Positions 26,834-34,989 of a stretch of DNA of 64,000 nucleotides are shown piece after piece. Position 1 is the stretch's first letter; each line of letters opens with the position of its first letter. The notes beneath the pieces are model-generated. The model was not told the DNA's origin, searched no databases, and worked only from the letters and a program-made list of their open reading frames with translations. The DNA comes from Paenibacillus brasilensis (lineage in GTDB: Bacteria > Bacillota > Bacilli > Paenibacillales > Paenibacillaceae). A program made the translations under genes and the position numbers. The stretch covers positions 2,138,001 through 2,202,000 of the forward strand of contig NZ_CP045298.1 of assembly GCF_009363115.1 (NCBI RefSeq), read 5' to 3'.

Positions 26834-27952
26834 TTGGAGAACCAGCACATGTACCAGAATCCGCAGGAAGCATCAAGACAGATGTACATTCGCCATGGTC
26901 AAAATTATGGGGAAACAAACAGGATGGCAGAAATATCAAAAACCTACGGTTCGTCTATTTTGTTTAGGCGGTGGGGAGCAACGGTATTTGATTTCATATT
27001 CTTTGTGATCGGTTATATATGCTTGTTTATCTCTGTCATTCAAATAACGGATAGATGGTTTTTGCCTTTGGCGATTGCAACCCGTTGTATCCTGCTTATA
27101 GCGTTTTTCTGCTATTATTTGCTTTTGGAAGGTTATACAGGCTATACGCTGGGGAAGTTCGTTTTTCGTATCAAGGTCGTTAACGGGGAAGAAAGGCCTC
27201 CTGGTTTTATTAAATCGCTAATTCGCACTTTGCTTAGATTGATTGAAACCAACCCTTTTCTAATGGGCTCGTTACCTGCTGTTATCAGCGTGTTAGTAAC
27301 TGCATCAGGACAACGAATTGGTGATTTAGCCGCAGGTACATATGTTGTGAAGGTACGTGATTTAGAGCCGATTAGCAAAAAGAAAATGAAATGTTCGCTG
27401 TTAATATTTTTTATCGCAATGGTGATCTTGGGAGGCTCGGGTGTTAATGCTATTTATATATGGTTACATCATTATCAACCTCCCGAAGCTCCAGTGAGCA
27501 GGGCAGAGCAGACCTACGTAAGTAAAGATGGGCAGTTTCAAATCTCAGCCCCGCTGGACTGGTCAACAGACCCGGACAGTGAAAAAATGACGGATATTGC
27601 GATATTCAATCCATACATTCAAAAGTCCGTTGCGGTACTGTCCAATTCGAAAAAGGAATTGGGTAATGTAACTCTCCAATACTACACAAAGAAAATTCAA
27701 AACAACCTGACCAAAAGTTTTAACCTCTCTACTGTAGGACCTTCATCTGACACAACGATTAATGGATATCCTGCCATTGAGTTTACGATTAAGGGACAAA
27801 AAGATGTGGACCATTATGTCATCCATGCAGCCATTATTGAGACCGAAAAGGGTTATCACCAGGTGCTCGGATATACGCCCGCATCTAAATATAGTCGTTT
27901 AAAGAAAGAGCTGCACGACATTACCTACAGCTTTCGCGAGGTCCGTCATTAG
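26834..27952 (+). CDS. RDD-family membrane protein with PsbP-like C-terminal domain
   Basis: A 372-residue protein. Residues about 40-190 are an RDD domain with the RRWGATVFDFIFF start, three to four membrane segments and TLGKFVFRIKVV; another membrane anchor (about 195-218) leads to an extracellular domain of 150 residues with DGQFQISAPLDW and GYPAIEFTIKG, resembling PsbP/DUF-type lipid or ligand-binding domains. GTG 26825 lies on the ribosome binding site AGAGGTG; the TTG at 26834, six bases after it, is the likely start. Function unknown; RDD proteins include ion antiporters. Confidence 0.75.
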   Translation: MENQHMYQNPQEASRQMYIRHGQNYGETNRMAEISKTYGSSILFRRWGATVFDFIFFVIGYICLFISVIQITDRWFLPLAIATRCILLIAFFCYYLLLEGYTGYTLGKFVFRIKVVNGEERPPGFIKSLIRTLLRLIETNPFLMGSLPAVISVLVTASGQRIGDLAAGTYVVKVRDLEPISKKKMKCSLLIFFIAMVILGGSGVNAIYIWLHHYQPPEAPVSRAEQTYVSKDGQFQISAPLDWSTDPDSEKMTDIAIFNPYIQKSVAVLSNSKKELGNVTLQYYTKKIQNNLTKSFNLSTVGPSSDTTINGYPAIEFTIKGQKDVDHYVIHAAIIETEKGYHQVLGYTPASKYSRLKKELHDITYSFREVRH

Positions 27953-27985
27953 AGCAGCTTGGCTGGCAATAAACACGATAGACTC

Positions 27986-28021
27986 AAAAAGCAGGTACTC
28001 CTAAGAGTAGCCTGCTTTTTG
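27986..28021 (+). terminator. Terminator of the RDD gene
   Basis: AAAAAGCAGG (27986-27995) pairs with CCTGCTTTTT (28011-28020). Confidence 0.8.
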
Positions 28022-28119
28022 GTATAGTCTATAATTCCCTAGCTATATAAGCAAACGGTTTCATTCCTATGATAAAATAGGCTGACATGTAGGGAAACAA
28101 GCCTTATTATGTTGTTCAG

Positions 28120-28436
28120 ATGCACAATACACTGAAAACTCTTTCACAAGCGTACACCATTATATCCCTATGTATAGGGAGGAATCGCGAACTGCTCCAG
28201 ATCTCTGAAAAACAAGCCCAAGACCTCGTAGATAATATGTAAAGTATCTCCCTGACGACCCGGCTCATGTAGCCGAGCTGTCCAAAGTATTTATGCAGCA
28301 TCCTTCCTTTCGAATGGAGGAAGACAGCTATCTTATCCTGATCCAAAATCAGGAGTCCATAGACAAGCTACTGGAGCCACTTGTGAGTAAAAACAACCAT
28401 CAACGACATGGAACGTCGGCAATGGCTGTTAAGTGA
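28120..28436 (+). pseudogene. Frameshifted hypothetical gene
   Basis: Two frames join into one plausible protein: MHNTLKTLSQAYTII...DLVDNM (stop TAA near 28241) and then YLPDDPAHVAELSKVFMQHPSFRMEED...LLEPLVSKNN ending at TGA 28434-28436. A single-base indel around 28240 would restore about 105 codons. The product is not recognised, and no clear ribosome binding site precedes ATG 28120. Confidence 0.4.
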
Positions 28437-28536
28437 TTCGCTTACTTGCCGATCAGATGGGTTATCTTGAGCAATCTTGCGGTACGATGGTGAAAACATT
28501 TTACAGTTCCGAATTGAGTGGTAAAATCAGAGTGTT

Positions 28537-28821
28537 CTATGATTGCTCCCTGTTTGTGAGTTGCTCTTGGGCCAGACGAACCATTTCCCGAACCATGGCA
28601 CCGCCAATTTTGCCGCCAATATGACCGGCTGATTCCGTATTTAGATCGCCATTGTAGCCTGGCTGGAGGGGGACTCCGAGCTCCTTAGCCACTTCGTATT
28701 TCACATCGTCAGGTTGATTCGGATCAACGACATAACCTTCACCCTTCATTACAGTTGCTTTGAAAGCCTGCATTTCGTTTTCAACCCCTGGAACTACATA
28801 TCTCCTCTTTCTTCTTGTCAT
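28537..28821 (-). CDS. Alpha/beta-type small acid-soluble spore protein
   Basis: A 94-residue SASP. The family core is visible as KYEVAKELGVPL..GYNGDLNTESAGHIGGKIGGAMVREMVRLAQ, matching the conserved EVAxELG and GxxGGxMVxxM blocks that coat DNA in the spore core. It carries a 40-residue N-terminal extension (RRKRRYVVPGVENEMQAF), common in Paenibacillus paralogues. The GPR protease site is not of the classic form. AGGGAG precedes ATG 28821. Probably expressed in the forespore under sigma-G. Confidence 0.85.
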   Translation of the reverse strand: MTRRKRRYVVPGVENEMQAFKATVMKGEGYVVDPNQPDDVKYEVAKELGVPLQPGYNGDLNTESAGHIGGKIGGAMVREMVRLAQEQLTNREQS

Positions 28822-28964
28822 CAGGATGCACTCCCTTGATATCATTTCCCATAGCATGTGCGGGGTCAAAGATTTTTATTCCGGTGCCAATCCGGATTGG
28901 ACGCCGTATTTATACGCCGACTCATATAAACCTATTCTGCCCGCTTTGACCTTTTCAGAACTGC

Positions 28965-29017
28965 CTGATGCATAATAAAAAAGAGCAGCTTGGCCGCTCT
29001 TTTTTATTATGCATCAG
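28965..29017. terminator. 22-bp perfect inverted repeat, bidirectional terminator
   Basis: Arms 28965-28986 and 28996-29017 are perfect complements with a 9-base loop. Each arm contains a six-base A or T run, giving a terminator in both directions. It follows namA on the minus strand. The outer part (CTGATGCATAAT) is longer than a terminator needs. Confidence 0.8.
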
Positions 29018-29109
29018 TACACTTTTACCAAAACCTACGATCAGGCTCATCGGTGGTTAGGAAAATTTTTTATGCTTAGTAGAAGCTTAACGTTCATTGA
29101 AGCTGTCGA

Positions 29110-30132
29110 TTAAAAACCTGTAGTGTATTGTTTTGGAGTTGTCGTTTCTTTTTTTAGTTTAGCTGCAGCTTCCAGAGCCCAGTAAGGATTTCTTAGCATT
29201 CCTCTCCCTACAGCTACGAGATCGGCAGCCTCATTTCCAATAACAGCATTGGCCAGTATAGGATCATCCAATCTTCCAACGGCAATGACCGGAATATCAA
29301 GCGCCTGTTTGATTTCTTGGGCTAACGGGACTTGATAAGCAGCATGAGTACCAGGTCTTCCCCAAGCAGCAATAGGACCCTCGCCACCTGAAGAGATATC
29401 AAAAATATCCACTCCTGCTTGTTGATATTCTCTGGCAAAAGCGATGCTTTCCTTAATTCCGTATCCACCTTCTACATATTCTTTAGCAGATATACGCATA
29501 ATCAATGGCATGTCTTCCGGTATCTCGGCTTTGGCAGCCTGAATAATTTCCCGGCCAAACTTAGTCAAATCTTTTCCATACTCATCCTCTCTTTTATTCG
29601 TGAGAGGAGAGTGAAATTGATGTATCAAGTAGCCATGAGCCCCATGAATTTCAACTGTATCTACTCCTGCTTTTACAGCACGCTGTACTGCACTGCGGAA
29701 CTTCTCAACCATTTCTTTAACTTCGTTGGTCGAAAGGGCTCTAGGCATTTTGGAATTCTCATCAAACGGAATAGCGGAAGGAGCAACAGGTACTTCTGCA
29801 TCCTCTGCTTTGCGTCCGGCATGGGCTATTTGAATCCCCACTTTTGCACCATAACTGTGGCAGGCATCAACAATTTTCTTCAAAGCAGGGATCTGCTCAT
29901 CAGACCACAATCCCAAGTCAAAGTCTGAAATACGTCCATCCGGTTCTACGTCGGTCATTTCAATTATAATCAATCCTGCACCACCGACAGCTCGGCTTAC
30001 ATAATGCAGATAGTGCCAATCGGTAGCTATTCCATCTTTTTTATCAACCGAATACTGACACATGGGAGGCATGATAACACGGTTTTTTAACTCCAGTCCT
30101 TTTAACTTGTAAGGGTTAAATAAATCCTTCAT
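29110..30132 (-). CDS. namA: NADPH dehydrogenase NamA (old yellow enzyme family)
   Basis: A 340-residue FMN-dependent TIM barrel closely resembling B. subtilis YqjM. It starts LFNPYKLKGLELKNRVIMPPMCQYS, with the Cys that tunes FMN; QIAHAGRKA and HGAHGYLIHQFHSPL...RxDEYG hold the substrate-binding His pair. YqjM reduces activated alkenes such as enones, nitro-compounds and is induced by oxidative or electrophile stress. AAAGGAG precedes ATG 30132. Promoter is overlapped by a near-perfect 28-bp palindrome; the MarR gene just upstream is the obvious regulator. Confidence 0.93.
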   Translation of the reverse strand: MKDLFNPYKLKGLELKNRVIMPPMCQYSVDKKDGIATDWHYLHYVSRAVGGAGLIIIEMTDVEPDGRISDFDLGLWSDEQIPALKKIVDACHSYGAKVGIQIAHAGRKAEDAEVPVAPSAIPFDENSKMPRALSTNEVKEMVEKFRSAVQRAVKAGVDTVEIHGAHGYLIHQFHSPLTNKREDEYGKDLTKFGREIIQAAKAEIPEDMPLIMRISAKEYVEGGYGIKESIAFAREYQQAGVDIFDISSGGEGPIAAWGRPGTHAAYQVPLAQEIKQALDIPVIAVGRLDDPILANAVIGNEAADLVAVGRGMLRNPYWALEAAAKLKKETTTPKQYTTGF

Positions 30133-30151
30133 CGAAAAAACTCCTTTTTAT

Positions 30152-30205
30152 ATATAAATGCATGCGCACGCATTTATATTAGCATAGTTATTTTCCTTAT
30201 GTCAA
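30152..30205 (-). promoter_or_regulatory. namA promoter with MarR-type operator
   Basis: A TTGACA -35 lies at 30200-30205 and a TAATAT -10 about 18 bp downstream. The -10 is covered by a dyad at 30152-30179: arms ATATAAATGC/GCATTTATAT around TGCGCA, with a single mismatched pair. Binding there would block transcription. Confidence 0.75.
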
Positions 30206-30320
30206 CTTATAGGCATGTTAGATGATTCTCGTTTATCCTATTACTTAATACAAAATAGCCCAGAAGGGTATCTCTTCTGGGCAGAAATAACATTATACTT
30301 GCACGATAAGTAATTGCGTC

Positions 30321-30749
30321 CTATAGCTTTTTGATTAAGGATTGTAACTCATGCTGGAGATCGTCCTTTAAAAGAGCGGACTGGAAAATTTCATTAAAAG
30401 TGACCAGAGCTCTTTGTAATTTGTCCTCACCGAGCTCAGTCAAACGGGTATAAATTCCTCTGCGATCATCTTCACATACATGCCGTTGCAAAGCACCACA
30501 GCTTTTAGCCTCCATCCTACCTACCAGCCTTGATATGGCACTTTGGCTCAAGCCGACCATTTCTTGTAATTGCTGCAATCTCAATTCTTTATCGCTTGTT
30601 TGAGACAGGAAATATAGAACATAGAACTCCTTTAAGGATAAACTGTACTTCTCCTGCAAAGCACTTTCTAATTCATTATTGATACTTGTCTGTAGGTTGG
30701 TAAGAGATAACCAATTATCTAAAGGCTCATTTTTCGTGTTGTTATCCAT
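30321..30749 (-). CDS. MarR-family regulator
   Basis: A 142-residue winged-helix repressor: SLKEFYVLYFLSQ, ELRLQQLQEMVGLSQSAISRLVGRMEAKSCGALQRHVCEDDRRGIYTRLTELG, with the wing DDRRGIY. The N-terminal and DNA-binding parts are standard; Cys in KSCGAL and HVCEDD could sense electrophiles. AGGTGA six bases before ATG 30749 decides the start. It is 188 bp upstream of namA in the same orientation and probably represses it through the 28-bp dyad. Confidence 0.88.
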   Translation of the reverse strand: MDNNTKNEPLDNWLSLTNLQTSINNELESALQEKYSLSLKEFYVLYFLSQTSDKELRLQQLQEMVGLSQSAISRLVGRMEAKSCGALQRHVCEDDRRGIYTRLTELGEDKLQRALVTFNEIFQSALLKDDLQHELQSLIKKL

Positions 30750-31092
30750 ACAAGTTTCACCTGTTTCTATTCCATAAAATATAATGTCCGGGTAAAAATA
30801 AGACATGTAAAGCAATATCTATTTTGTTAAATAAATTGTTAGCAATTTAATTTTAATTTTACCAAGTTAAAATGAATTGGTCAAAAATTTTGGAGTCTAA
30901 CAGTAGATATATTTAGGGCTTCTATTCGCGATAATTGAAGGATGATATCGAGGCTATGAGAGGGGACAAGAACTATTACTGTTTATCAGTAATTTCCATT
31001 ACCAATGAAATTTATAAGTAAATATTTAATCTTCTTATGTAGAGAGTATTATAGCGTTAATCCTTCAGCTCGACCAGTACAATTTATAAACA

Positions 31093-31140
31093 AAAAATAC
31101 TCAGACCACAATACTTGATCTTGTAGTCTGAGTATTTTTC
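31093..31140. terminator. Terminator-like hairpin without an obvious gene
   Basis: AAAAATACTCAGAC (31093-31106) pairs with GTCTGAGTATTTTT (31126-31139). No intact gene ends here, so it may be the relic of a lost gene or an insulator for the next operon. Confidence 0.65.
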
Positions 31141-31237
31141 TATTTGTTATATCTGGAGCTTCCATTAGCAAAGCTTATTTCAACAAAGCAACTCAGTGTT
31201 GATGGAATAATAGCGCCTTTGTGGCATAATTTTTTGC

Positions 31238-31268
31238 TTGAAGGTGACGTTACGTCACCTGCTATACT
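31238..31268 (+). promoter_or_regulatory. MerR-type promoter of the fusion operon
   Basis: TTGAAG (31238-31243) and TATACT (31263-31268) are 19 bp apart; the spacer carries the perfect dyad AGGTGACG-TTA-CGTCACCT (31242-31260). Confidence 0.8.
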
Positions 31269-31314
31269 TACTGAGAACCACATGTTAGAGCATTCGATTG
31301 GATGTGAGTAAAGG

Positions 31315-32499
31315 ATGCACAAAGAGAACGATCTGACGACAGGGGAGCTTGCCAAGCGTACAGGGATAACGGTCAGGACATTGCGATATTACGATCAGAT
31401 TGGGCTTCTAATTCCAGAAAAGCATCACACTGGATCTATAAGATCATACAAAATGAAAGACCTGGAAAGATTGCAGCAGATTCAGACGTTGAAGTACTTA
31501 GGGCTATCGCTTCAAGAAATAAAGGACATCTTAGATGCAGAGTCGCTATCCATAGGGGAGATCAGACATTCGTTGCAAGCACAGCTCGATGTTCTACAGA
31601 GGAAAATCGCTCATACGGAGCACGTCGTCCATGCAATACGAGATGCTATGGAAATGTCGGTCAATGGGTCTGATTGGAACCACTTGGCGGATGTTATTCA
31701 AACCGTGCAGAGTGAGCAAAATTGGGGCGAGCAGTATCGGACGGCGAACCGCCTGCAAACGCGGATACATCTTTATGACAAGTTTAGCACGAATCCACAA
31801 GGCTGGCATAGTTGGGTTTTTGAACAACTGGAGGTTCATCCGGGAGCCCACATTCTAGAGTTGGGCTGCGGCGACGGAACCTTTTGGATAAGAAACGCAG
31901 AACGAATTCCAAGCAGTTGGCGCATCACGCTTACCGATGTGTCAAGCGGGATGGTGGAAGAAGCACGTTGCCGCTTAGGAAGCAACAATTTGCAGTTTAA
32001 GTTTTTATCTGTTGACGCGCAACAGATCCCATTTCATGATGAACAATTCGATATGGTTATCGCTAACAACATGCTGTATCACGTGCCGGACATCCCTGGA
32101 GCGATCCGCGAGATGCACCGTGTCCTCAAGCGAGGAGGTATAGTGTGCACCTCTACGATGAGCATTCAACACCTACAAGAGGTTGAGCACTTGGCAGTTT
32201 CGTTCGACCCCGATCTTCATGTGTTGGATCAAGCTATTAAACGGTTCCATCTAGGTAACGGAGGGGAGTTGCTGTCTTCTTGTTTCTCCGATCTTCGGTT
32301 GCTTCGTTATGACGACCGTCTGTTGGTCGACGAAGCGGAACCCCTGATCGAATATATGATTTCGACTCCGATGAACGCAAGAGAGCGACTTGTCGGAGCG
32401 GCTATTGATAAGTTTCGAGACCACGTCAATCGACTTCTGCAGCAGAACGGGACCCTCAAAATGACTAAAGAGAACGGGATCTTTCTAGGGAGGAAATGA
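31315..32499 (+). CDS. MerR regulator fused to a class I SAM methyltransferase
   Basis: A 394-residue two-domain protein. Residues 8-75 form a MerR winged helix ([24 protein letters not shown]), 80-112 a dimerisation coiled coil, and about 150-290 a class I methyltransferase with motif I LELGCGDG (181-188), motif II LTDVS and a DAQQIPF / NNMLYHVP / RVLKRGGI series. The effector domain of ordinary MerR proteins is thus replaced by an enzyme, perhaps coupling SAM or substrate binding to transcription. AAAGG directly abuts ATG 31315; an in-frame TAA six bases earlier excludes an upstream start. One base separates its stop from the next gene's start. Confidence 0.88.
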   Translation: MHKENDLTTGELAKRTGITVRTLRYYDQIGLLIPEKHHTGSIRSYKMKDLERLQQIQTLKYLGLSLQEIKDILDAESLSIGEIRHSLQAQLDVLQRKIAHTEHVVHAIRDAMEMSVNGSDWNHLADVIQTVQSEQNWGEQYRTANRLQTRIHLYDKFSTNPQGWHSWVFEQLEVHPGAHILELGCGDGTFWIRNAERIPSSWRITLTDVSSGMVEEARCRLGSNNLQFKFLSVDAQQIPFHDEQFDMVIANNMLYHVPDIPGAIREMHRVLKRGGIVCTSTMSIQHLQEVEHLAVSFDPDLHVLDQAIKRFHLGNGGELLSSCFSDLRLLRYDDRLLVDEAEPLIEYMISTPMNARERLVGAAIDKFRDHVNRLLQQNGTLKMTKENGIFLGRK

Positions 32500-32500
32500 G

Positions 32501-33475
32501 ATGAAGGCACAGCAGCACCACCCAAAAGTACGGATCGTAAAAGAGGAGCTTCTATCGGATAACTGGTACATCTTAAAGAAAGTCACATTCGAGTACGAAA
32601 AAGAAAATGGACAATGGGAAACACAATCCCGTGAACTGTACGACCGTGGCAACGGCGCAACGATCCTGCTCTATAATCGGCACAAACAAACCATTGTACT
32701 AACCAGACAGTTCCGAATGCCTACTTATCGGAACGGCAATGAGACTGGAATGCTTATCGAAACCTGTGCAGGACTGCTCGATAAAGAAACACCGGAGGAA
32801 AGTATTCTGCGGGAGACGGAGGAGGAGACAGGGTACTGTATCGACCGTGTACAGAAAATAGGCGAGGCCTATATGTCACCGGGATCGGTTACCGAAATCC
32901 TGTACTTCTTTGTAGCGGAGTATAATGAAGATATGACAACGGGTCGGGGTGGAGGGCTTGAGGAAGAACAGGAAAACATTGAAGTGGTGGAACTTCCGTT
33001 TGCTCAGGCGCTCGACATGGTCCAAAGCGGCGAGATTCGTGACGCCAAGACGATCATGCTGCTCCAATACGCTCAGATTCAAGGTCTCTTGAAAGTGAAA
33101 GCGAAACCGCTGCATATCCTTATCGCAGGCCCGTATCGCTCTGGAACGAATGATGATCCCGTATTAATTGAGGAAAATGTCAGCTACATGAATGAAATCG
33201 CTCTTCAAGTTTACGAGGCTGGGCACATGCCGGTGCTGGGGGAGTGGTATGCTCTGCCACTTATCGCGACAGCCGGTTCCACTAATCTGGGAGACGAGAT
33301 TTTCAACCGAATTTTTCATCCATCTTCCATTCGCCTGCTTGATTACTGTAACGCCGTGCTTCGAGTCGGAGGACCATCTCAGGGTGCCGATGAAATGGTA
33401 AGGGTTGCGAAAGAGAAAGGATTGTTGGTTTACGAAAAACTGGACGATCTTCCGTTGATAACCACACGTCCGTGA
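32501..33475 (+). CDS. NUDIX hydrolase (NudK-like) fused to a DUF4406 domain
   Basis: A 324-residue fusion. Residues 1-198 resemble GDP-mannose pyrophosphatase NudK, with ETCAGLLD, the Nudix core E-x7-REtEEETGY (about 97-112), YMSPGSVTE and EDIEV-like tail. Residues 204-318 are a DUF4406/nucleoside-2-deoxyribosyltransferase-like fold: [59 protein letters not shown]. Both halves handle nucleotides or nucleotide sugars. GGGAGG sits 10 bases before ATG 32501, within the end of the MerR-methyltransferase gene, so the two are co-translated. Confidence 0.85.
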   Translation: MKAQQHHPKVRIVKEELLSDNWYILKKVTFEYEKENGQWETQSRELYDRGNGATILLYNRHKQTIVLTRQFRMPTYRNGNETGMLIETCAGLLDKETPEESILRETEEETGYCIDRVQKIGEAYMSPGSVTEILYFFVAEYNEDMTTGRGGGLEEEQENIEVVELPFAQALDMVQSGEIRDAKTIMLLQYAQIQGLLKVKAKPLHILIAGPYRSGTNDDPVLIEENVSYMNEIALQVYEAGHMPVLGEWYALPLIATAGSTNLGDEIFNRIFHPSSIRLLDYCNAVLRVGGPSQGADEMVRVAKEKGLLVYEKLDDLPLITTRP

Positions 33476-33640
33476 TTGTTGTGTTGATCCGGAGCAGCTC
33501 CCCATTCGGCACAGCCATTTTGGTCAAGTTTGAAGTTGGCATTTTCACAGTAACCGCAGCCCAAGCCTTATTCTGAGCAATGTCGATACTCGCCAGCCAG
33601 GCACTATCCATCCGATGACACGCGAGAAGATTCCCTACTT
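33476..33640 (-). pseudogene. HbpS/GlcG-like (DUF336) fragment
   Basis: On the minus strand VGNLLACHRMDSAWLASIDIAQNKAW...PNGELLRI reads as the middle of a GlcG/HbpS-type haem-binding protein (family pattern: xVVDxxGxLxAxxRMDxAWxxSxDIAxxKA). There is no start, and the C-terminal third is lost where it runs into the 3' end of the NUDIX-DUF4406 gene. Confidence 0.6.
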
Positions 33641-33659
33641 ATGTGCTCTCGGCCATCCG

Positions 33660-33742
33660 ACTGGAATCCGCACCAGCATCCAAGCCGAGCATTTTATCCT
33701 GTAAGAATCTTTCGCGGTTAAAAGGAGGATGGCCTGGATCTA
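33660..33742 (-). pseudogene. Response-regulator receiver fragment
   Basis: On the minus strand AILLLTAKDS and, after a frame change, QDKMLGLDAGAD match the beta4-alpha4 region of OmpR-type receivers (LLTAKDxxxDKxxGLDxGADDY). Only about 27 codons remain, joined to unrelated sequence. Confidence 0.55.
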
Positions 33743-33775
33743 TTATTAATTAGATTGACGAATCAGACTCCTCAT

Positions 33776-34669
33776 TTATTCTTTTGCCAGCCCGCGAATA
33801 AAGGCTTCGAAATTGGGCGCAAGCCGCGTAATCTTGTAGTTATTCTCCTTATCCACATGGACAACCTCCGGTTCGCCGTCATTGCCGGATTCCCGGTAAT
33901 CCAGCATGACCACCTCGGACTCCGAAGGGCAATCACAAATGACCACACCAATTTCAGGATATCCCCCATGCTCAATTCTGAAGCGGCTGCCTGATTCACC
34001 GCACAGTGAGTGTCTCTTCTCCCGCCCGATTCCCAGAATGCCTGCAATTCTGATATGCTCTTTCGCCCCGGAGACCGATTCACCTATAGGGAAGCATCTG
34101 CTACGAGGAACTCCCCCGTTATGCAGCTTCATCATATGAATATAGAAGGTCGGCAGCCTGAACACCAATTCTTCTTCTAAGGAGACGATTAGCTCATCAG
34201 TGGGCGGATCATCTATAACATATTGTTCTAACGCATGCTCGCTGTCATCCCAAAAGTCCGTAAAATCGAAATCCACAACGGTATCAACCTCGGCACTGGA
34301 CACTTCCACTGCTTTCTGAGGGGCTTTGCTCCGAGTCAAATCCAGGAACTCCAAAGTATCCTCATCCCCAGGTTCTAACTGATCTGCGGCTTCAAATGCG
34401 CGCAAGGCCTCCTCATATTGATCCAGGTAGTAATAGGCAAAGCCTATGCGGTAATTCCACAGTGGATCGTCTTTCCCCTCCTCTTCAATGGATAGGAACT
34501 GTTCAACCGCCTCTTCGTAACGCTCAAGATTGTTCAGCGCTCTGCCCAAATGACTGATCAGCACATAATCCCTGTCCTCCACAGGAATCTCCATAATGGC
34601 ATTTACGATTTCTTCGAATTCATCTTCCTCATGCCACGCTTCCAGCTGTGGCAACAGATTGTCCCGCAT
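33776..34669 (-). CDS. TPR-SMI1/KNR4 (SUKH) domain protein
   Basis: A 297-residue acidic protein. Residues about 35-115 hold two to three TPR motifs (HLGRALNNLERYEEAVEQFL, NYRIGFAYYYLDQYEEALRAFEAADQLEPG); residues 150-296 are a SMI1/KNR4 domain with LIVSLEEELVFRLPTFYIHMMKLHNGG, FPIG, IGVVICDCPSESEVVMLDYR and TRLAPNFEAFI. SUKH proteins are often immunity proteins against contact or polymorphic toxins; no toxin is visible next to it. Start ATG 34669 has a modest purine-rich site. Cytosolic. Confidence 0.82.
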   Translation of the reverse strand: MRDNLLPQLEAWHEEDEFEEIVNAIMEIPVEDRDYVLISHLGRALNNLERYEEAVEQFLSIEEEGKDDPLWNYRIGFAYYYLDQYEEALRAFEAADQLEPGDEDTLEFLDLTRSKAPQKAVEVSSAEVDTVVDFDFTDFWDDSEHALEQYVIDDPPTDELIVSLEEELVFRLPTFYIHMMKLHNGGVPRSRCFPIGESVSGAKEHIRIAGILGIGREKRHSLCGESGSRFRIEHGGYPEIGVVICDCPSESEVVMLDYRESGNDGEPEVVHVDKENNYKITRLAPNFEAFIRGLAKE

Positions 34670-34989
34670 CAGCTCTGCCTCCTAGTTTTCACCCTTTTTT
34701 TAATTCTAACATTCCCGGCACCGCTCTATCCAGCTTGCCAGACACGTACAATGAGTTACTATCATCCATTCCGACTTTGTACTTGATCGGGCTGGCCTAT
34801 GCTTCTAATTCATGAGGCTAAACGTTTACGCTTGACACGCTTTATGTACAAGAGTAAATTTAAGGCATTATTTACGGATGTAAACAAAGTATATGGAAAA
34901 AGGTTTCATTATTTTCCCCTAGGCTCTCCCTGCCCGATCAATCTTTCGCATTTTTTCAAAACAATAATGAAATGAAACGGAGAATCACG
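34670..34989. other. Intergenic region upstream of the DUF4367 gene
   Basis: A 320-bp stretch without a gene. TTGACA (34832-34837) and TAAATT (34855-34860) with 17-bp spacing could be a sigma-A promoter for the downstream gene. A short stretch near 34775-34815 reads like the GLAYAS motif of a DMT transporter but is too short to annotate. Confidence 0.45.

Larger units (their letters stand above)
30833..31314. other. Intergenic region between the MarR gene and the MerR-methyltransferase operon
   Basis: About 480 bp, mostly AT-rich. It contains a small dyad at 30833-30848 (AAATTG-N4-CAATTT) near the marR promoter, a terminator-like stem at 31093-31139 and the MerR promoter at 31238-31268. No gene is seen in it. 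Confidence 0.5.

Noticed and set aside
31140..31355. Minus-strand 71-codon frame upstream of the MerR-methyltransferase gene
   Set aside because: It overlaps the MerR promoter and the start of the real gene and has no ribosome binding site.
34775..34815. DMT-transporter-like GLAYAS motif in an intergenic region
   Set aside because: Only about a dozen codons with no flanking similarity; chance cannot be excluded.
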